The notes under the pieces were generated by a model that saw only the letters and a program-made list of their open reading frames with translations, made no database searches and was not told the DNA's origin. From contig NC_135782.1 of NCBI RefSeq assembly GCF_028453695.1, positions 16,796,190 through 16,860,189 of the forward strand: a stretch of 64,000 bases of DNA, given 5' to 3'. Each line of letters starts with the position of its first letter. The stretch's first letter is position 1. This DNA comes from Augochlora pura (Eukaryota; Arthropoda; Insecta; Hymenoptera; Halictidae). Positions 24,690 to 36,995 of this stretch are shown piece after piece. Position numbers and translations under genes: made by a program.

Positions 24690-25112
24690 GAGACACCCCT
24701 TATATACGAAATCGTGTTAAAAATTGCCAAGTTTGACGAAACGCACAGACTTTGCAAAATTTTTTTAAAAGATGCGGTTTTCACGGAAATAAAGTTCGAT
24801 CTTTGCACTTTAATTTAGAGGAAGGTCAAGCTCTCTGCGATTTTTTGTTGCGAAGTTGTGTCAATTTGAAGTAATCTATGCAAAAAGGGCAGAATGAGTA
24901 TGGAAGAAGTGTAACGGTAACTTCAAAGTGCTGTAACTTCGCGAAAAAAATCGCAGCCGCTTCTACCCTTTTTTTACTGAAAGGGGAAGGGTTGGACTTT
25001 ATTTTAGTGGAAGTGGCATCTCCGAAAAAAATTTTATAAGATCCGTGCATTTTTTTAAACTTGGGCAATTTTCGTGAAACATGGCTTCTTATTTAAAGGG
25101 TTACAATGACGA
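24690..25112. mobile_element. Fold-back element family F2
   Basis: Left arm words AAATTGCCAAGTTT, AAAATTTTTTTAAAAGATGC, GGAAATAAAGTTC and CTGCGATTTTTTGTTGCG recur in the same order in the reverse complement of the right arm (AATTGCCCAAGTTT, AAAATTTTTTTCGGAGATGC, AAATAAAGTCC, CTGCGATTTTTTTCGCGAA). Arms are about 180 bases around a centre near 24890-24920. No transposase frame, so non-autonomous. Confidence 0.85.
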
Positions 25113-25139
25113 GGGGATGCATGTAATGTAAAATTGAAA

Positions 25140-25255
25140 AATAGTAGGTCAAAGTAGAGATTTCAAGCTTTAATTTAAGATAAAAGTCATCATTCTACAA
25201 CGATTTTTTACAAAGTGATCGCCAGTCAAAGTTGGCCAATTTTTACCTAATGATA
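25140..25255. repeat. Third, diverged arm of F2-like sequence
   Basis: CTTTAATTTAAG, AAAGTCATC and CTACAACGATTTTTTACAAAG align in order with CTTTAATTTAGAGG, AGGTCAAGC and CTCTGCGATTTTTTGTTGCG of the left F2 arm, in direct orientation. It suggests a nested or tandem F2 insertion. Confidence 0.55.
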
Positions 25256-25808
25256 TGATATTTAGGGGTAGTATAAACTCCTTCAATATTAACTGCACCC
25301 TATATCACCCCATATTAAATACTGCTTCACGCTATCACCCATTAAATACTACTCTGCACACACATCCCGAACACCCTCCCTAACCCAACAGCCCCAACAA
25401 CCCCCTCCTCCAAATCAGCAGTTCCATTAGCCCCCATAACGCCGCCGTTTTTATTCTAATTTCCCTTCGACAAAGGCGACAACGGCTCCACAGTTATCTG
25501 ATCGTCCGGCGGAAAAACAGATTCCTCATCGAATGAAATTCGTGTAATCTCCTCGCGGTATCTGATGACAAAAGGGGTGAAAGGGTGGTAGGAACAGTCG
25601 CTCGATAAGGGATTGCGGCGACACGAAAGAAACAGGGGTCGGAATTGCTTTCGGCTCTGTTCGATTACTACCCGGATCATAAATCATAATCGCATTCCGA
25701 GCACGAACCAGCGCTATAAACCTCGTTACGAACTTATAAACTTCCGTGTGTGACTTTGATGTAACGCCGCGATGTGTGGCGCGTCCCGTGGTCCGCGCTA
25801 CCTGGCGC

Positions 25809-25814
25809 ACAGAG

Positions 25815-25864
<50 letters not shown>

Positions 25865-25868
25865 GGAG
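25809..25868. repeat. GA microsatellite
   Basis: About 60 bases of (GA)n, among the longest in the window. Confidence 0.96.
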
Positions 25869-26663
25869 AGATCGTCGGATCACAGTTTTATTAATGGTGG
25901 GGCCGTGGATCGCGATCGGCAAGACTACGACAGGCCCGTCAACTTCCGTAAGATTAATGTCGACGCCCCTCTTGTCCCCTGCCCGTTGCGTGAGACGCGC
26001 GCGTCGTTCTTTCCTGGCCCACCCTCCTCTTCCAGCTCGAAAAGGGGGGCTGTGGGGCCGCCCACGCAGCGAAACCGGGCCACCGTTTTTTGCATATAAA
26101 ACCGCAATTAATGATAATGGAAATTGTTTCCTCGGCAGTGCCGTAACGCATAATCGTTATAAGCCCGGCTTAATCTGGCCGTTCGGTGTTTCAATAAAGA
26201 ACAAAACACCGCGCGCGGACGCGAAGTCCCCGCGCGAATTCGTACGTTCGAATGGCGAGGTTACCGCCACGACAAAGAAAATCCTGCGAAGGATCAAACG
26301 ATTAGCTCGGTCGTTGCCCCCCGTATCGAAACAAAACGCTCACCCCACGCCGTCGATTAAACGCCGTTACATTTTTCAGCGTTAAACGGAAACGGAACGG
26401 CCGCTCTGCGGACCCGTTCCCGCGGACAACGAGCGCCAATGGTCACAGATAACAAGCGGAGACGCGATTCAAAGCGAGAGACGCCTTAGATGGCAGCTGT
26501 TTTCATTTTTCTATGCGTTAGGAAGTCTTTCGAATTTATAAATAATTATTCTGCCTAAAGGAAGTAAGATAAAAGACTGTCAAAATTGAAGTAATTAATA
26601 TTGTGCTTATATAGGGTATATAAAATATTTAGCTATATTTAGAAGCTTTTCTAGCGTGCCAAG

Positions 26664-26885
26664 TGATTCTTGAGACGATTTAAAATAACTTTTTCCTTTG
26701 CAAAAATTTTCTACGACCTGTGGTTAAAGAGATATTAATAAACAAAGTGCGCGCCAATTAGAGCGCGAGTATAGCAGAAGCTCCGCCCCTTGGCTCCGCG
26801 GTCACTACTGTGCTGAGCGCGCTATTTTATAGGATAGCATATTTTCAGTATTTTCTCTGAATAACTCGTAAAGGAAGATACGGTT
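26664..26885. mobile_element. Fold-back element family F1, copy 5 (right arm decayed)
   Basis: The left arm is well preserved: GATTCTTGAGACGATTT, AATAACTTTTTCCTTTGC and TTTTCTACGACC. The loop has GCGCCAATTAGAGCGCG, GCTCCGCCCC and GAGCGCGC. On the right only CTGAATAACTCGTAAAGG is recognisable. Confidence 0.75.
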
Positions 26886-27811
26886 TAATATTTGATACTC
26901 GTATAAAAGGAATAAAAATAACGCTAGCGCAGTTCGCTTAATAAAAATAGTAGCACAGGTATCGGGTTATGGAATTGAATTCTCCGATGGACAAGAGCGG
27001 AAGCTGTTATGCCCGTATCAATCCGTGACTACCGAGGAAGACGCCTCGGAAGCGTCGATTATTTATGTATACGGTTAATGAATAAAATCGGCACGTGTCT
27101 AGGAGAGCAGCGAGAGGTTAAAGTGCAAGCGGAAGTGCAGGGGCTTTTAGTCTCGAGGCGATCGATCGGGAAACTGATTTGCAAAATGCGTGCGACGGCG
27201 GCCGCGTGCCGCCGTAAGAAACGCCGCTTAAAATTGCATGACCAGCCCTTTTCTCTTCGTCGAAACCGTCCCTTTCCGGCGCGAGCCGGCCGCCCCTTCT
27301 CTCCTCCTAAATACGATCGCTTCCGCTTTGCATTAGCTTATTTTGTATGCAGCTAATTTACATGTCTAACGGCCACGATAAAATTGGTTAACGCTGTTCC
27401 GAGCTTGTGAGCGAGCGCCGCCTAATTTAAGCTTCGGTGTAAGCAGTTAAGCTCCGTGGCCGATTTTGTAATATATGTCGGCGCGATTTAATAGCGTCGA
27501 GCTTGTCCCGTTGTATATAAACCGGAGCTACCGCCACCGCCGCGCCGACGAAAGCCGCCGACGACGGACTTTTAATCCAATTTTACAACCGGGGGCCGAT
27601 CGCTATCGCAGCAACGATACGAGAATCATTCGTTGATCTCGCGCCGCTTTTTTGACGGATTGCCCTCGACGTTGGACGACAAAAATCCGAACACCGATTC
27701 GCAGCTGTGAAATATTGTCCGCTTATCGGGAATTCCCATCGATCTCCGCCGAAGTTATAGGATCATGTATGGGAAATATAGAAAAGTCGGAAAGTAAGTA
27801 CTTAAACTTGT

Positions 27812-28073
27812 TTTTTGGGCGATTTGGAGCAACTTTTTCCTTTGCGAAATTTTTCTAGGACGCACCGTTCACGAGTTATTCAGGAAAAACGAATCCACGC
27901 GCTCTATGACCCAACGCTCTAGCGCTGCGCTCTAAATAGCGCGGCTCATTAGTGCTTCCCCTCTAGTGGTAACTAGAGCTACACGGATGTTTCTTTTTTC
28001 AATATCTCGCGAAAGGAGCCCCCTAGAAAAATTTCGCAAAGGAAAAAGTTACTCGAAATCGTTCAAAGAATCT
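27812..28073. mobile_element. Fold-back element family F1, copy 6
   Basis: Left arm: GGGCGATTTGGAGCAAC, TTTTTCCTTTGCGAAAT, CACGAGTTATTCAGG. Right arm: AATATCTCGCGAAAGGAG, AAAATTTCGCAAAGG, AAAAAGTTACTCGAAATCG. The loop has CTCTAGCGCTGCGC and AGCGCGGCTC. Confidence 0.85.
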
Positions 28074-28187
28074 ACCTGCGAAGGCGCAACATTTTCGGAC
28101 CACTTTGAATATTTCCATCGATTTCTCGTTTCCGAGTCTCTCAAATATTCGAGCGCATTAAACAAAAATGTCCGGCATCGATCCCCC

Positions 28188-28236
28188 GCTATATAAAGCG
28201 TTCCTCGCCGTCCCGTTCTTCTCGAGGTAACGAGAT
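28188..28236 (+). promoter_or_regulatory. TATA-box-like element in GC-rich context (weak candidate)
   Basis: CTATATAAAGCG lies in otherwise GC-rich DNA, followed 25-40 bases later by pyrimidine-rich CCGTCCCGTTCTTCTC. Similar TATATAAA words occur at 27513 and 54325, so chance is likely. Confidence 0.2.
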
Positions 28237-28479
28237 CCGCGCGCTCGACCCACTTCCTTTTATTGAACGAAATTAGAATCGGACAGCGGGACCGTACTCT
28301 TTCGGCCCGGCCTTTTTACCCCCTTTGTTCGGGCGCGTCGCCGATGTTTCGCGTTACATAATGCCGCGTTTATCGGCGGAGGGGTTTGTCCTGCGGACTC
28401 CCGCCCCGCGGACCGCGTAACCAGATTATTTCGCGATTATTACGGGCCGTTGTTGCGCGAGCGCATCAGAATTGGAAAA

Positions 28480-28505
28480 TACGAGAGAGAGAGAGAGAGA
28501 GAGAG
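28480..28505. repeat. GA microsatellite
   Basis: (GA)n of about 25 bases. Confidence 0.93.
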
Positions 28506-30449
28506 CCGCTCCAGTCACGCGGAATAAATGCATTTAGATAAGCGGGGGGAATCGCGGCCGCGTAAAAATCGGCGCGCAAAGCCCGTTCCTTCCGCCGTGG
28601 AAAAAGTAATTCCAGCTGTTCGTTACAGCTACGGCGCCGAGTAGAATGATTTACCATTTTAATTTACAACACATCCCCGAGCAACTTTTCTTGCGGAATA
28701 CTATTTCCGGCTTAATCCGGAACCCGGTGCCGGCTTCTTAATGGAGTCACATAATAAAATTTAATTTCCGAAGGCTCGAGGAAACTCTTTCGTGGATTCT
28801 TAGACGGGTTCTCCAATTCTTCGGCGCTAAATAAGATTCTACGTCAGTACAGGGTGGCATAGAATCGTGCTTTATTTCTGGTTAACGTAACCTCATTGTT
28901 AGGTTGAGGTAGCAGTAGATTAAAAGTGATTGAATTCTACTTGGAACTAGCTATACTATTGCAAAGTTAGAAATGTGTATTAATATTTTTAGAGCGTTAA
29001 AAAATTTGTAAAAAATTCTAGAAGTTACTCCTGATTTTTTCTTAAAGCTGAGACAATACTATGGACATTGTTTTAGATAAATAACGAGTTACTTGAATAA
29101 TTGGTACCTGCTTGAATAGCAGGTCGGGCCGAAAGAGTACGGTTTTGAAGTAAAACCGGATTTCCAGGCCAGCGTGCTCGGCGTCGGCCAATATTTAATA
29201 CAATTTGAGCGTGGTCGTCGCGAGCAAGAGATTTCCAGGAAGCTCGCTCGATAAAATCCGGTTCCGTCGAGCGCGCCTTTTTTTCCGCGCCATTTTACTT
29301 TCATCGTTCCGCCGGCCAGGAAGTTATGGCCCAGGCCAATGCTTATCCAATTTAACCTCGAGCGGGCCCGATAACTTCTCGCTCGGCCGGAAAAGACGCT
29401 TTCGTAAGGTAGCCCACCGCGCGAAGTTTCTTCCGCGCGCGCGACGCTAACGTGTCCAACAGCTTAATCTTCGACTAATCCCTGGCCGCACCGGCGCGAC
29501 GCCTGCCGAGGAATTAGAGGTAATCCGAAACACGAGTTTAATGGCCAAGTACCCGGGTACAATCACAAACTGAATGTTTACAGGATGATACGCAAACAAA
29601 TTCGCCGAAGCTTTTGTCGGACGCTGCGCGCCGTGGAACTCGATCGATTAGAAAACAACGTGGCCTGCAGCCGGCTAAATGGCCCGGTACCGGCCAATCG
29701 GAATCCCTGTTTGCGGTCCACCGTTGCCAATATCGCTTAAGGAACTTCAGGGAAGTTGTGTATACTGAGATTTATTTTTTAAGTTTGTCGTAGAAGTGGC
29801 AAATTCGAGAAAACGACAGAACTGCATTATTTTGCATTGTAGGACTTATACGATCCCTTTTTATAAAAATTGAAGGCCTTTGTCAGGCTTGTTTTTATTC
29901 CATTAGGTCAAACAATAATTTTTTCTATCAATATTTATATCAGACATTTATTTCATTTTTTATTATTTATAAATTTTCTTGTCTTTCTATTTTATTTATT
30001 TATCTACAGTCTATTGCACCAAACTCTATCAGAGCTTATTTATAATTTAATTCTTCCTCCGTTTATCACTTTAAATAATCCCACATTTTTAAAACAAAAT
30101 CATTAGAAATTAACCTAACCTCTGACATAACTTAACCTCAAATAATTTTGTCCCTTGGTCCAATCTTAATAAGTTATATTAGACACGTGGTCAACATCTC
30201 GAATATGGACCCGTATTACAGAGTCACGCGAACGTTTTCTTGGAAATTCGATTCCCAGATTGGAAAGTCTTCGAAGAAGGGGTTGAGCAGCGCCAATTTT
30301 GACGCTCGGCTTTCCGAATTGCCGCCACTTTACCAACTACCTCCGTTCCGGCTACCTTATCGTGTCGTTTCCCAGAGACATCGCGGACGAAAATGAAGGG
30401 TCCGCTGATTGGACGGCACCGTGACCACGTGATTCATCGCGGCTGAGAA

Positions 30450-30487
30450 TCTCCCCACCGTTTCGGAATTAAGTGCTGGTGGGGAGA
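30450..30487. other. Perfect 10-bp stem-loop
   Basis: TCTCCCCACC (30450-30459) and GGTGGGGAGA (30478-30487) are exact reverse complements around an 18-base loop. Function unknown; it may be a chance hairpin. Confidence 0.5.
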
Positions 30488-31271
30488 CCTCACCAATTGG
30501 ATTCTTGTTTGCATAGTTCGGTGAACTGGTCAGTGCAACCTCCGAGAAAATGTTCAGGACACTTCCTTTGATTTTTATAAATTTATTAAGATTTATTGAA
30601 AATTGTTTGCTATATTAAATTGCAAGGAAAAATCGTGTTAAATTAATAGTAATAGACTGTGGATTTTATGCGGTATAAAATTTGATTTTCTTTAATAGAA
30701 AAGATTGTGTAGCTGTAATATAAATTGTTATAAATATTTAAAAAATTTATACTTGTTCCTTAGTCTGTATAACTTGCTATAATATTTATTTTATCACAAA
30801 AAACCATCGTCCACCCATTAAAAATTAAATTAATTATCTAGAGTATTTTAAGACGTCTGAAAAGAATTTTGCTAAAATCACAACCTTATTATAATAACAA
30901 AACAAGTATAAATAATGAAGTCTAACGGTCCAAAAAATTCTCTTATCTCAAGAAGAAAATTTCCGCATTAATTCCGGCCAGCTTATGAAACGGCGCAGCC
31001 GTCGCCACGGATGAAAGTGTTGGGGCGCTGTCTGGACCCTCCTTGCCGAATTCTTCTAGGTAAATGTCAGTCCCGCAAGTTTTCGGCCGATTGGAAAACT
31101 TAGGGCGCGTACAACTTTCCCGCGAACTGTCATTAGTTATCGAAGCTCGGAGTGGTGGGGGGAGGGGACTCCGTCTGTCCGTCCAGTTTTATTCAATCCC
31201 GTCCGTCCGGCTCCCTTTAACAAACATGTTGACAACGGCTAGATTGCCAGGGCCGCGAAAAACGGAGGGTT

Positions 31272-31289
31272 GGGGGGGGGGGGGGGGGG
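31272..31289. repeat. Poly-G run
   Basis: Eighteen G bases, then GAGAG. Confidence 0.95.
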
Positions 31290-31714
31290 AGAGAACAGGC
31301 ATCCGCGTAATTGGAAGTTACTTTCCCCCGCGCGATGCTCCCCCTTTCTGTTGCGGTCTACACGGCCGCAGAACTTCGGGGTTTTGCTTTTGCCGCGGTT
31401 AGATTGATGTTTCCTTAACGGCGGAGGAAGAAGCTCGACAGAAAAAAAAATTGAACCGGTGGATCTTAGTGTCTGCCGGACGAAAACAATCGGATGCCGG
31501 GGACAGGGATATCTCCGACGGTGATCGAAGGGTAATTGAAATCGCCCTTATGGGGTTCAGGATATAAATCGTGACCTACGACACTGCCTAGAAAAATCTG
31601 TTACCCAATTAGAGTAATTATAGTGACGTGAAAAGATTTTAGTGATGGTGTGACACTGTTTTTAATTTTTTGGAATTATTGGGAGGAATTATTTATTTTT
31701 ATTTAGCATCTGCA

Positions 31715-32030
31715 GGTTAATAATAATAATAATACTATACTACTGCTATAATACTAATGACTGTAATAATAGTATTCTACTGCTATAATAGTAATATACT
31801 ATAATAGTAGTATACTACTGCTATAATACTAATAACTATAATAGTAATATGCTACTGCTATAATAATAATAACTATAATAGTAGTATTCTACTGCTATAA
31901 TAGTAATATGCTACTGCTATAATAGTAATAACTATAATAGTAGTATTCTACTGCTATAATATTAATAACTATAAATCTAGTATACTACTACTAATATTAA
32001 CGCTACTACTATCAATAATAATAATCCTAA
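31715..32030. repeat. AT-rich tandem array, TACTGCTATAATA words
   Basis: Repeats of ACTATAATAGTAGTATTCT and CTGCTATAATAGTAATA form units of about 33-66 bases with good conservation, bordered by AAT repeats. No gene. Confidence 0.88.
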
Positions 32031-32949
32031 TAATAATATCTTGTCACAAAATTCCAAAATGAAAATAATAATTCCTTTAAGAGAAAAACGCTTGGATTAT
32101 ATACCAAAAAGCAATAAAGAAAGGAATTAAAAACTGCTGGATACTTTGTACCGGCAACGGGTAGTAACACAGGAACGAAATCAATTTTCGCGCCGGCAGA
32201 GTCGTGTGTTGGAATGTTGTGTAATTATTTGTACCGAAAGAGAATTAATTACGTACGTGTAACGTGCAGTATCGCGGCGGAACGGTAACACAGTATTATA
32301 TATATGTATATCGACGGTGATAATCGGAGTCTCGCGTGTCCTGACCGGGACCGACCGGTATCCAGAGTTCAGCTAAGGAATAATTATACGGGTTAATGTT
32401 GTCGCGTGTCAATATCATTCGGCGCTGTCGATATTAACGTTCCTCCCCCGCGACGTTTACCCAAAACGTAGTGACGAGTCCGTCGCTCTCTCTCTTTCTC
32501 TCTCTCTGGTCGGCGATGAATATTCTCTCCCCTCCACCCCTTCCGGCCCTCTCTGTTCCTGCCCGTGTGCACACGTGTAAATAATCAACGCGTGCAGCGC
32601 AAATATTGGCCCCGGCGAAGTTGAAGAGGAAACGTTGTCGAAACTGTCGCTTCGAATTTCAAGCGCGCGCACCGGGGCGGGGGAGGGCCAACCGTCGCCG
32701 GGTTGGTGGTGCCTACCGAAATATAACCGGTACCATAGGATAGCTTTGTCAATAAAGTAATTACGCGACGCGCTCGCCGCTGACGAATCGTTAATGGTAA
32801 ATCGTCTATGGTCGAAGAAAACCGGTTTGTTTCGTTGATGGAATGTATCTGGTATTTTTCGATACGCGGTGCTGCATAATTAACTGTTGTCTCGAGTCAA
32901 TCTTTAATAAAAATTCTTAGGAAAGAGGGATATGGGATGAAAGTCTGGA

Positions 32950-33150
32950 TTTTATTATAATATAGTTTATATAGTCTATATATTATTATACTATACTATA
33001 TACTATTATACTATAGTTCTTATTGTACTATACTCTATGCTATTATACTATAGTCCTTATTATACTACACTCTACGCTCTTATACTATAGTCTCTATTAT
33101 GCTATAGTCCTTATTATACTAAACTCTATACTATTACATTATAGTCTGGA
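32950..33150. repeat. AT-rich tandem array, CTATACTATTATACTATAGTCC words
   Basis: Five or six copies of a unit of about 38 bases with CTATGCTATTATACTATAG and TCCTTATTATACTA. No gene. Confidence 0.82.
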
Positions 33151-33514
33151 AGTATTTATATAATTTTTATACAGCATTTTTCAAGAATAATAATTATTCA
33201 TTAAAATACGAATATCTTTGGGAATAAGTTATCATTTATCATTATGGAATCATTTTATATGTTCTAGAGATCCGTAAGGTATTTATTTACATCGTTATAA
33301 CTGTTCACCCTTCGCGAATGCCGATCAGAGTTCTGTGATTTTATTTTATTTATACATTTCGTTAATGATTCGTAACGGATCATATATAATTTTATTATTT
33401 CAATATCGCGCACGGTCTTTCTCTCTTCATACCCGTAGCTTTTAAAGCATTATTTTATTAACGTACATTTTTTAAATTTCATCTCGAGCTACCATATACT
33501 CTTAATAAAATTTT

Positions 33515-33722
33515 ATATTGCTTATTTGCTTTTTTCGAGCATTGATTTTAATAATACTATGCTCTTAAAAGTTTTATTTTATTTATATAAATAATTTTAC
33601 AATGTTGGGGCTTGATAAAATTTTACGTAGCTTATTTATTTCTTTTTCAGCATGGTTTTAATAATACCATGCTCTTATAAATTTTATTTTACTTATTTAA
33701 ATATTGTTTAAAATTTTGGGGT
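33515..33722. repeat. Two-copy tandem duplication, about 110-bp period
   Basis: Both copies have GCTTATTT, GCAT.G.TTTTAATAATAC, ATGCTCTTA.AA, TTTTATTTTA.TTAT and TTGGGG.TTG. Anchors at 33520 and 33630. Confidence 0.8.
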
Positions 33723-33729
33723 TTGTTTC

Positions 33730-35450
33730 TACAATGTTTGTATAATTTTTCGGTCTTCTGGACCTGATTAATTAAAAGAGCCAACGTTCTCAATGCTTCT
33801 GAGTTTTTTGCTATACGATACTATACTATACTCAATTATAACCTAAAATTTGACATTTCAGCCTTACTTAAGACGTTCTCCAAATCATAAAAAGGACTCT
33901 CACTTACCAAAAAATCCAAAGACGTCCACGGACGCATTAATTCCGCGAAAATTCCGCGGATAAAGATCACCTTGTATCTTTTCCTCTGATCTTCTCCACG
34001 TAAACCGCGAGTTTAGAAAAACGGTGCAGCTCTATCCGGACGATCTCGATCTCGAGGCGATCCGTCAGGCACCGTGCGTGGTTCTTCGCCGTTGGGTGCC
34101 CCCGGGGTGCGTCCACCCAGCAGTTGAGTCATCAAAATAGTTGGGTGCAAAAATAAAGCGAAGCCACCGGTCGGTTACCAAGATTTCTATCTCGTGGACG
34201 AGACAAACGACGAAGTCAGGCTCCGTCCTCCCTCCCCCCTCTCGTTATCTGATCGCGTGACGTATCGGTACCCTACATGATATTTTTACGTGTCACGTTC
34301 GGCCCTAACCCGGGAGGGCATTATGCCTCGCGGAAAAGGGAACCGGCGGGCGGACCCCGCCGGGAGATACTTTAAATGGGGCGAACCTCGCGCTGCCACC
34401 GGACCGCGCGCACGTTCGTACAAGGTTATCGGCGGATCGGGGGGGACCGCGGAATGGATGGGGCCAGCCCCCTTTGGTTTTCGAAAGAAAATCGTGCCTA
34501 CGCCTTGAGCGACCCGCTCTCGGGATTCAATAGCCGCAGATAATTCTTACGGCGACACGTGTGCGCGCGGTAGCCGTCGTAAATTCACTCGGATGAATTT
34601 CAATTTTTTTTTGTGTAGCATGCCACTGTTATTTATTCAGAACGTGAGTTGTGGAATTGCCATAAGTTCAACGTTGTTTTGGCATAATATAGGTTCTAGT
34701 CTTATCTGTTAGGTTGTTTTGGTACCTCGTTTTTTTTGTAAGAGGACTGTTATGATTTTACTGCATTTATTTCCCTTTAAATGGACGAATTTAATGGATC
34801 TAAATGGATGCTAAAGGTAGTATATTTTCTGCTGAGAGAGTAACAAGAGATAATAAAAGTCTAGAATGGAAAGGAAATATAATAGGCGTTGTTTACCATT
34901 TTCTGAAAACTGGGGACTGAGAGCAATATGTCTGCTAATGCAGCTATCCCTCGAGCAAAGACAGTACTTTTACGTCTTCTTACACATCTGAGACCTGTTC
35001 TACCAACTCAATCTTTATCCCCACTTCCCAAGATGGCCAAGATGGGGCATCGAATCGCAGCAGCTGCAGCCTAAGACAACCATAATGATTAATGCCATAT
35101 TAATATACTTTTTTCGAGCTCGCAGCTTGTTGGTTTTAGCAGTCAAAAAAGATCAGCTCTGACGACGAAATGAAATTAGGATAGCGCTGTCATGGTTTGG
35201 TTTTTCGTATCGCCGTTTCAAAGGCGTCCAGTTCACGCTTGCGAGACAATTAGCGAGATATGAACAATTATGCGAGCGTTACCGCTGGCCAAACTAACGT
35301 TCCAAAATAATTGAGAACGCCTTTGTTCCGCGAAGCAACATCAGCGGCTTGGAATTCAGCCGGTCTCGTGTGTGATTGCGCTGATGAAATAATAACCAGT
35401 TTGCATAACTCGCGTGATTCGCCTAATTTACGAAAAAGTCCGGCCGCCGA
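33730..35450. other. Intron without recognised feature
   Basis: Mixed AT-rich and moderately GC-rich sequence. No tandem array, fold-back element or supported exon was seen on either strand. The 72-codon plus frame at 34290 has no recognisable domain. Confidence 0.5.
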
Positions 35451-35459
35451 AATGTCACT

Positions 35460-35494
35460 CCGGCGCGGGTTAATCAACTGATTACACGCGCCGG
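35460..35494. other. Nested palindrome (cruciform-capable hairpin)
   Basis: CCGGCGCG (35460-35467) pairs with CGCGCCGG (35487-35494). Inside it TAATCA (35471-35476) pairs with TGATTA (35479-35484). GGTCTCAAGACC, itself a palindrome, overlaps the right edge. Confidence 0.55.
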
Positions 35495-36274
35495 TCTCAA
35501 GACCAGGCCGCGTTGTGTCAGCCGCGACGAGCCTAATTTCACGTCGATGAGACTGTCTGCATACTAAGCCCCCAATGGAGTAGGGCCAGCCGCGTTGTAT
35601 TAATATGCGATCGGGCAGCCCTCTTCGCGCGTAAGCCGGTTACGACGTAGGCGCCGCTTAATTTGATGCTCATTCGATTAATCCGGCGCGGCTGTCGCGA
35701 GAAATAACAATCGTACACGTATCCCCATCCGACTGCGCGCCGCCATCGACAGCACTCTGCTCTATAGAACATGTATACAGTTTAGGTTGGTGTACCGTGT
35801 ATCGGTAATTCGACGGAGAATCGACGCCTGCCGGCTTCTTTCTGGCTACGTCCTCCGCGAGACGTCGATTCATTGTCAGATCGCTGGCTACTAGGGGCTT
35901 CTAAATATCTGCTTCGCTTTGTGCCGATCCGCGTACATTGCTATCGAAACGAGCCTTCGAAACACAACGTCCCACCGGTTATGATACAGCTCTCCGCGAG
36001 ATTCTTTGCTACTTTAACTCTTTTGTCCTGATCCCAGACAGACGTCGACGTATTTGGTGGAATAAAACTGCAACGCGTGCGTCGTGAGTTATATCTTTTT
36101 ATTGCGCGATGAAAAAGGTCTGACGAAGCTGAAAAATTGTTCTTCGTTATAGTTGTTGTTGTCAGGGTTGAATAATATTAAAATCAATCGAATCCTTGTG
36201 TCCATTCTTCTTTGTACTCTGCAGTTTGTATAGGACTCGAGGCGATACGAAGAGATGCACCAATTTGAAAATAA

Positions 36275-36995
36275 AAAGTACTTTAGCAAAGTCTGCTAGA
36301 GGGTTCTTTAGGATTTCTCTAAAGTTTGCTAGAGGCCTTTTAGAATTTCTCCAAAGCCTACTAGAGGAAGCTGTAATATGTTAATAATATGTTATAGTAT
36401 GTTAAAAATCCTATAAGACTCGTCTCAGTATTTTTCCAAAGCCTTCTAGAAGACTCCTCAGTACTTCAAAGCCTGCTAGAGGACTCATCAATACTGATTC
36501 AAAGCTTGCTAGAGGACTCATGAGTATTATAACAAATAATCCTAGTAGACTCATCAGTACTTACTCAAAGCTTGCTAGCTGGCTCATTAGTAGTTACTCA
36601 AAGCCTACTAATAAACTCATCAGTACTTACTCAAAGCTTGCTAGAGGACTCATCCGTATTATAGCAAATAATCCTAGTAGACTCATCAGTATTATAGCAA
36701 ATAATCCTAGTAGACTCATCAGTATTATAGCAAATAATCCTAGTAGAGTCATCAGTACTTACTCAAAGTAAACTAGTTGATTCATCAGTATTACAGCAAA
36801 TAATCCTAATAGACTTATCAGTACTTACTCAAAGCTTGCCAGAGGACTCATCACTATTATAGCAAATAATCCTAGTAGACTCATCAGTACTTCCTTAAAG
36901 TCTATTAGTGGACGCATCAGTACTTACTCAAAGTCTACTAGTAGAATCATTAGTACTTCCTCGAATCTTGCTAGAGGACTCACAGTATCCTATAA
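36275..36995. repeat. Tandem array, GCTTGCTAGAGGACTCATCA unit family
   Basis: Units of about 40-45 bases alternate between an 'AAAGC.TGCTAGAGGACTC' form and a 'GCAAATAATCCTAGTAGACT' form, joined by CATCAGTACTTAC or CATCAGTATTATA. Two or three consecutive units near 36640-36745 are almost identical, so part of the array is young. The open frame at 36520-36771 (repeating NNPSRLIS) is a product of the repeat. Confidence 0.88.

Noticed and set aside
28905..28912. TGAGGTAG, the let-7 seed
   Set aside because: The following bases do not match let-7 and there is no complementary arm.
36520..36771. Open frame with repeated NNPSRLIS peptide
   Set aside because: The peptide repeat is the translation of the DNA tandem array; the array extends on both sides with frame breaks.
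36275..36995. CRISPR-like array
   Set aside because: Units are contiguous and diverge gradually without unique spacers of constant length, and the genome is eukaryotic.
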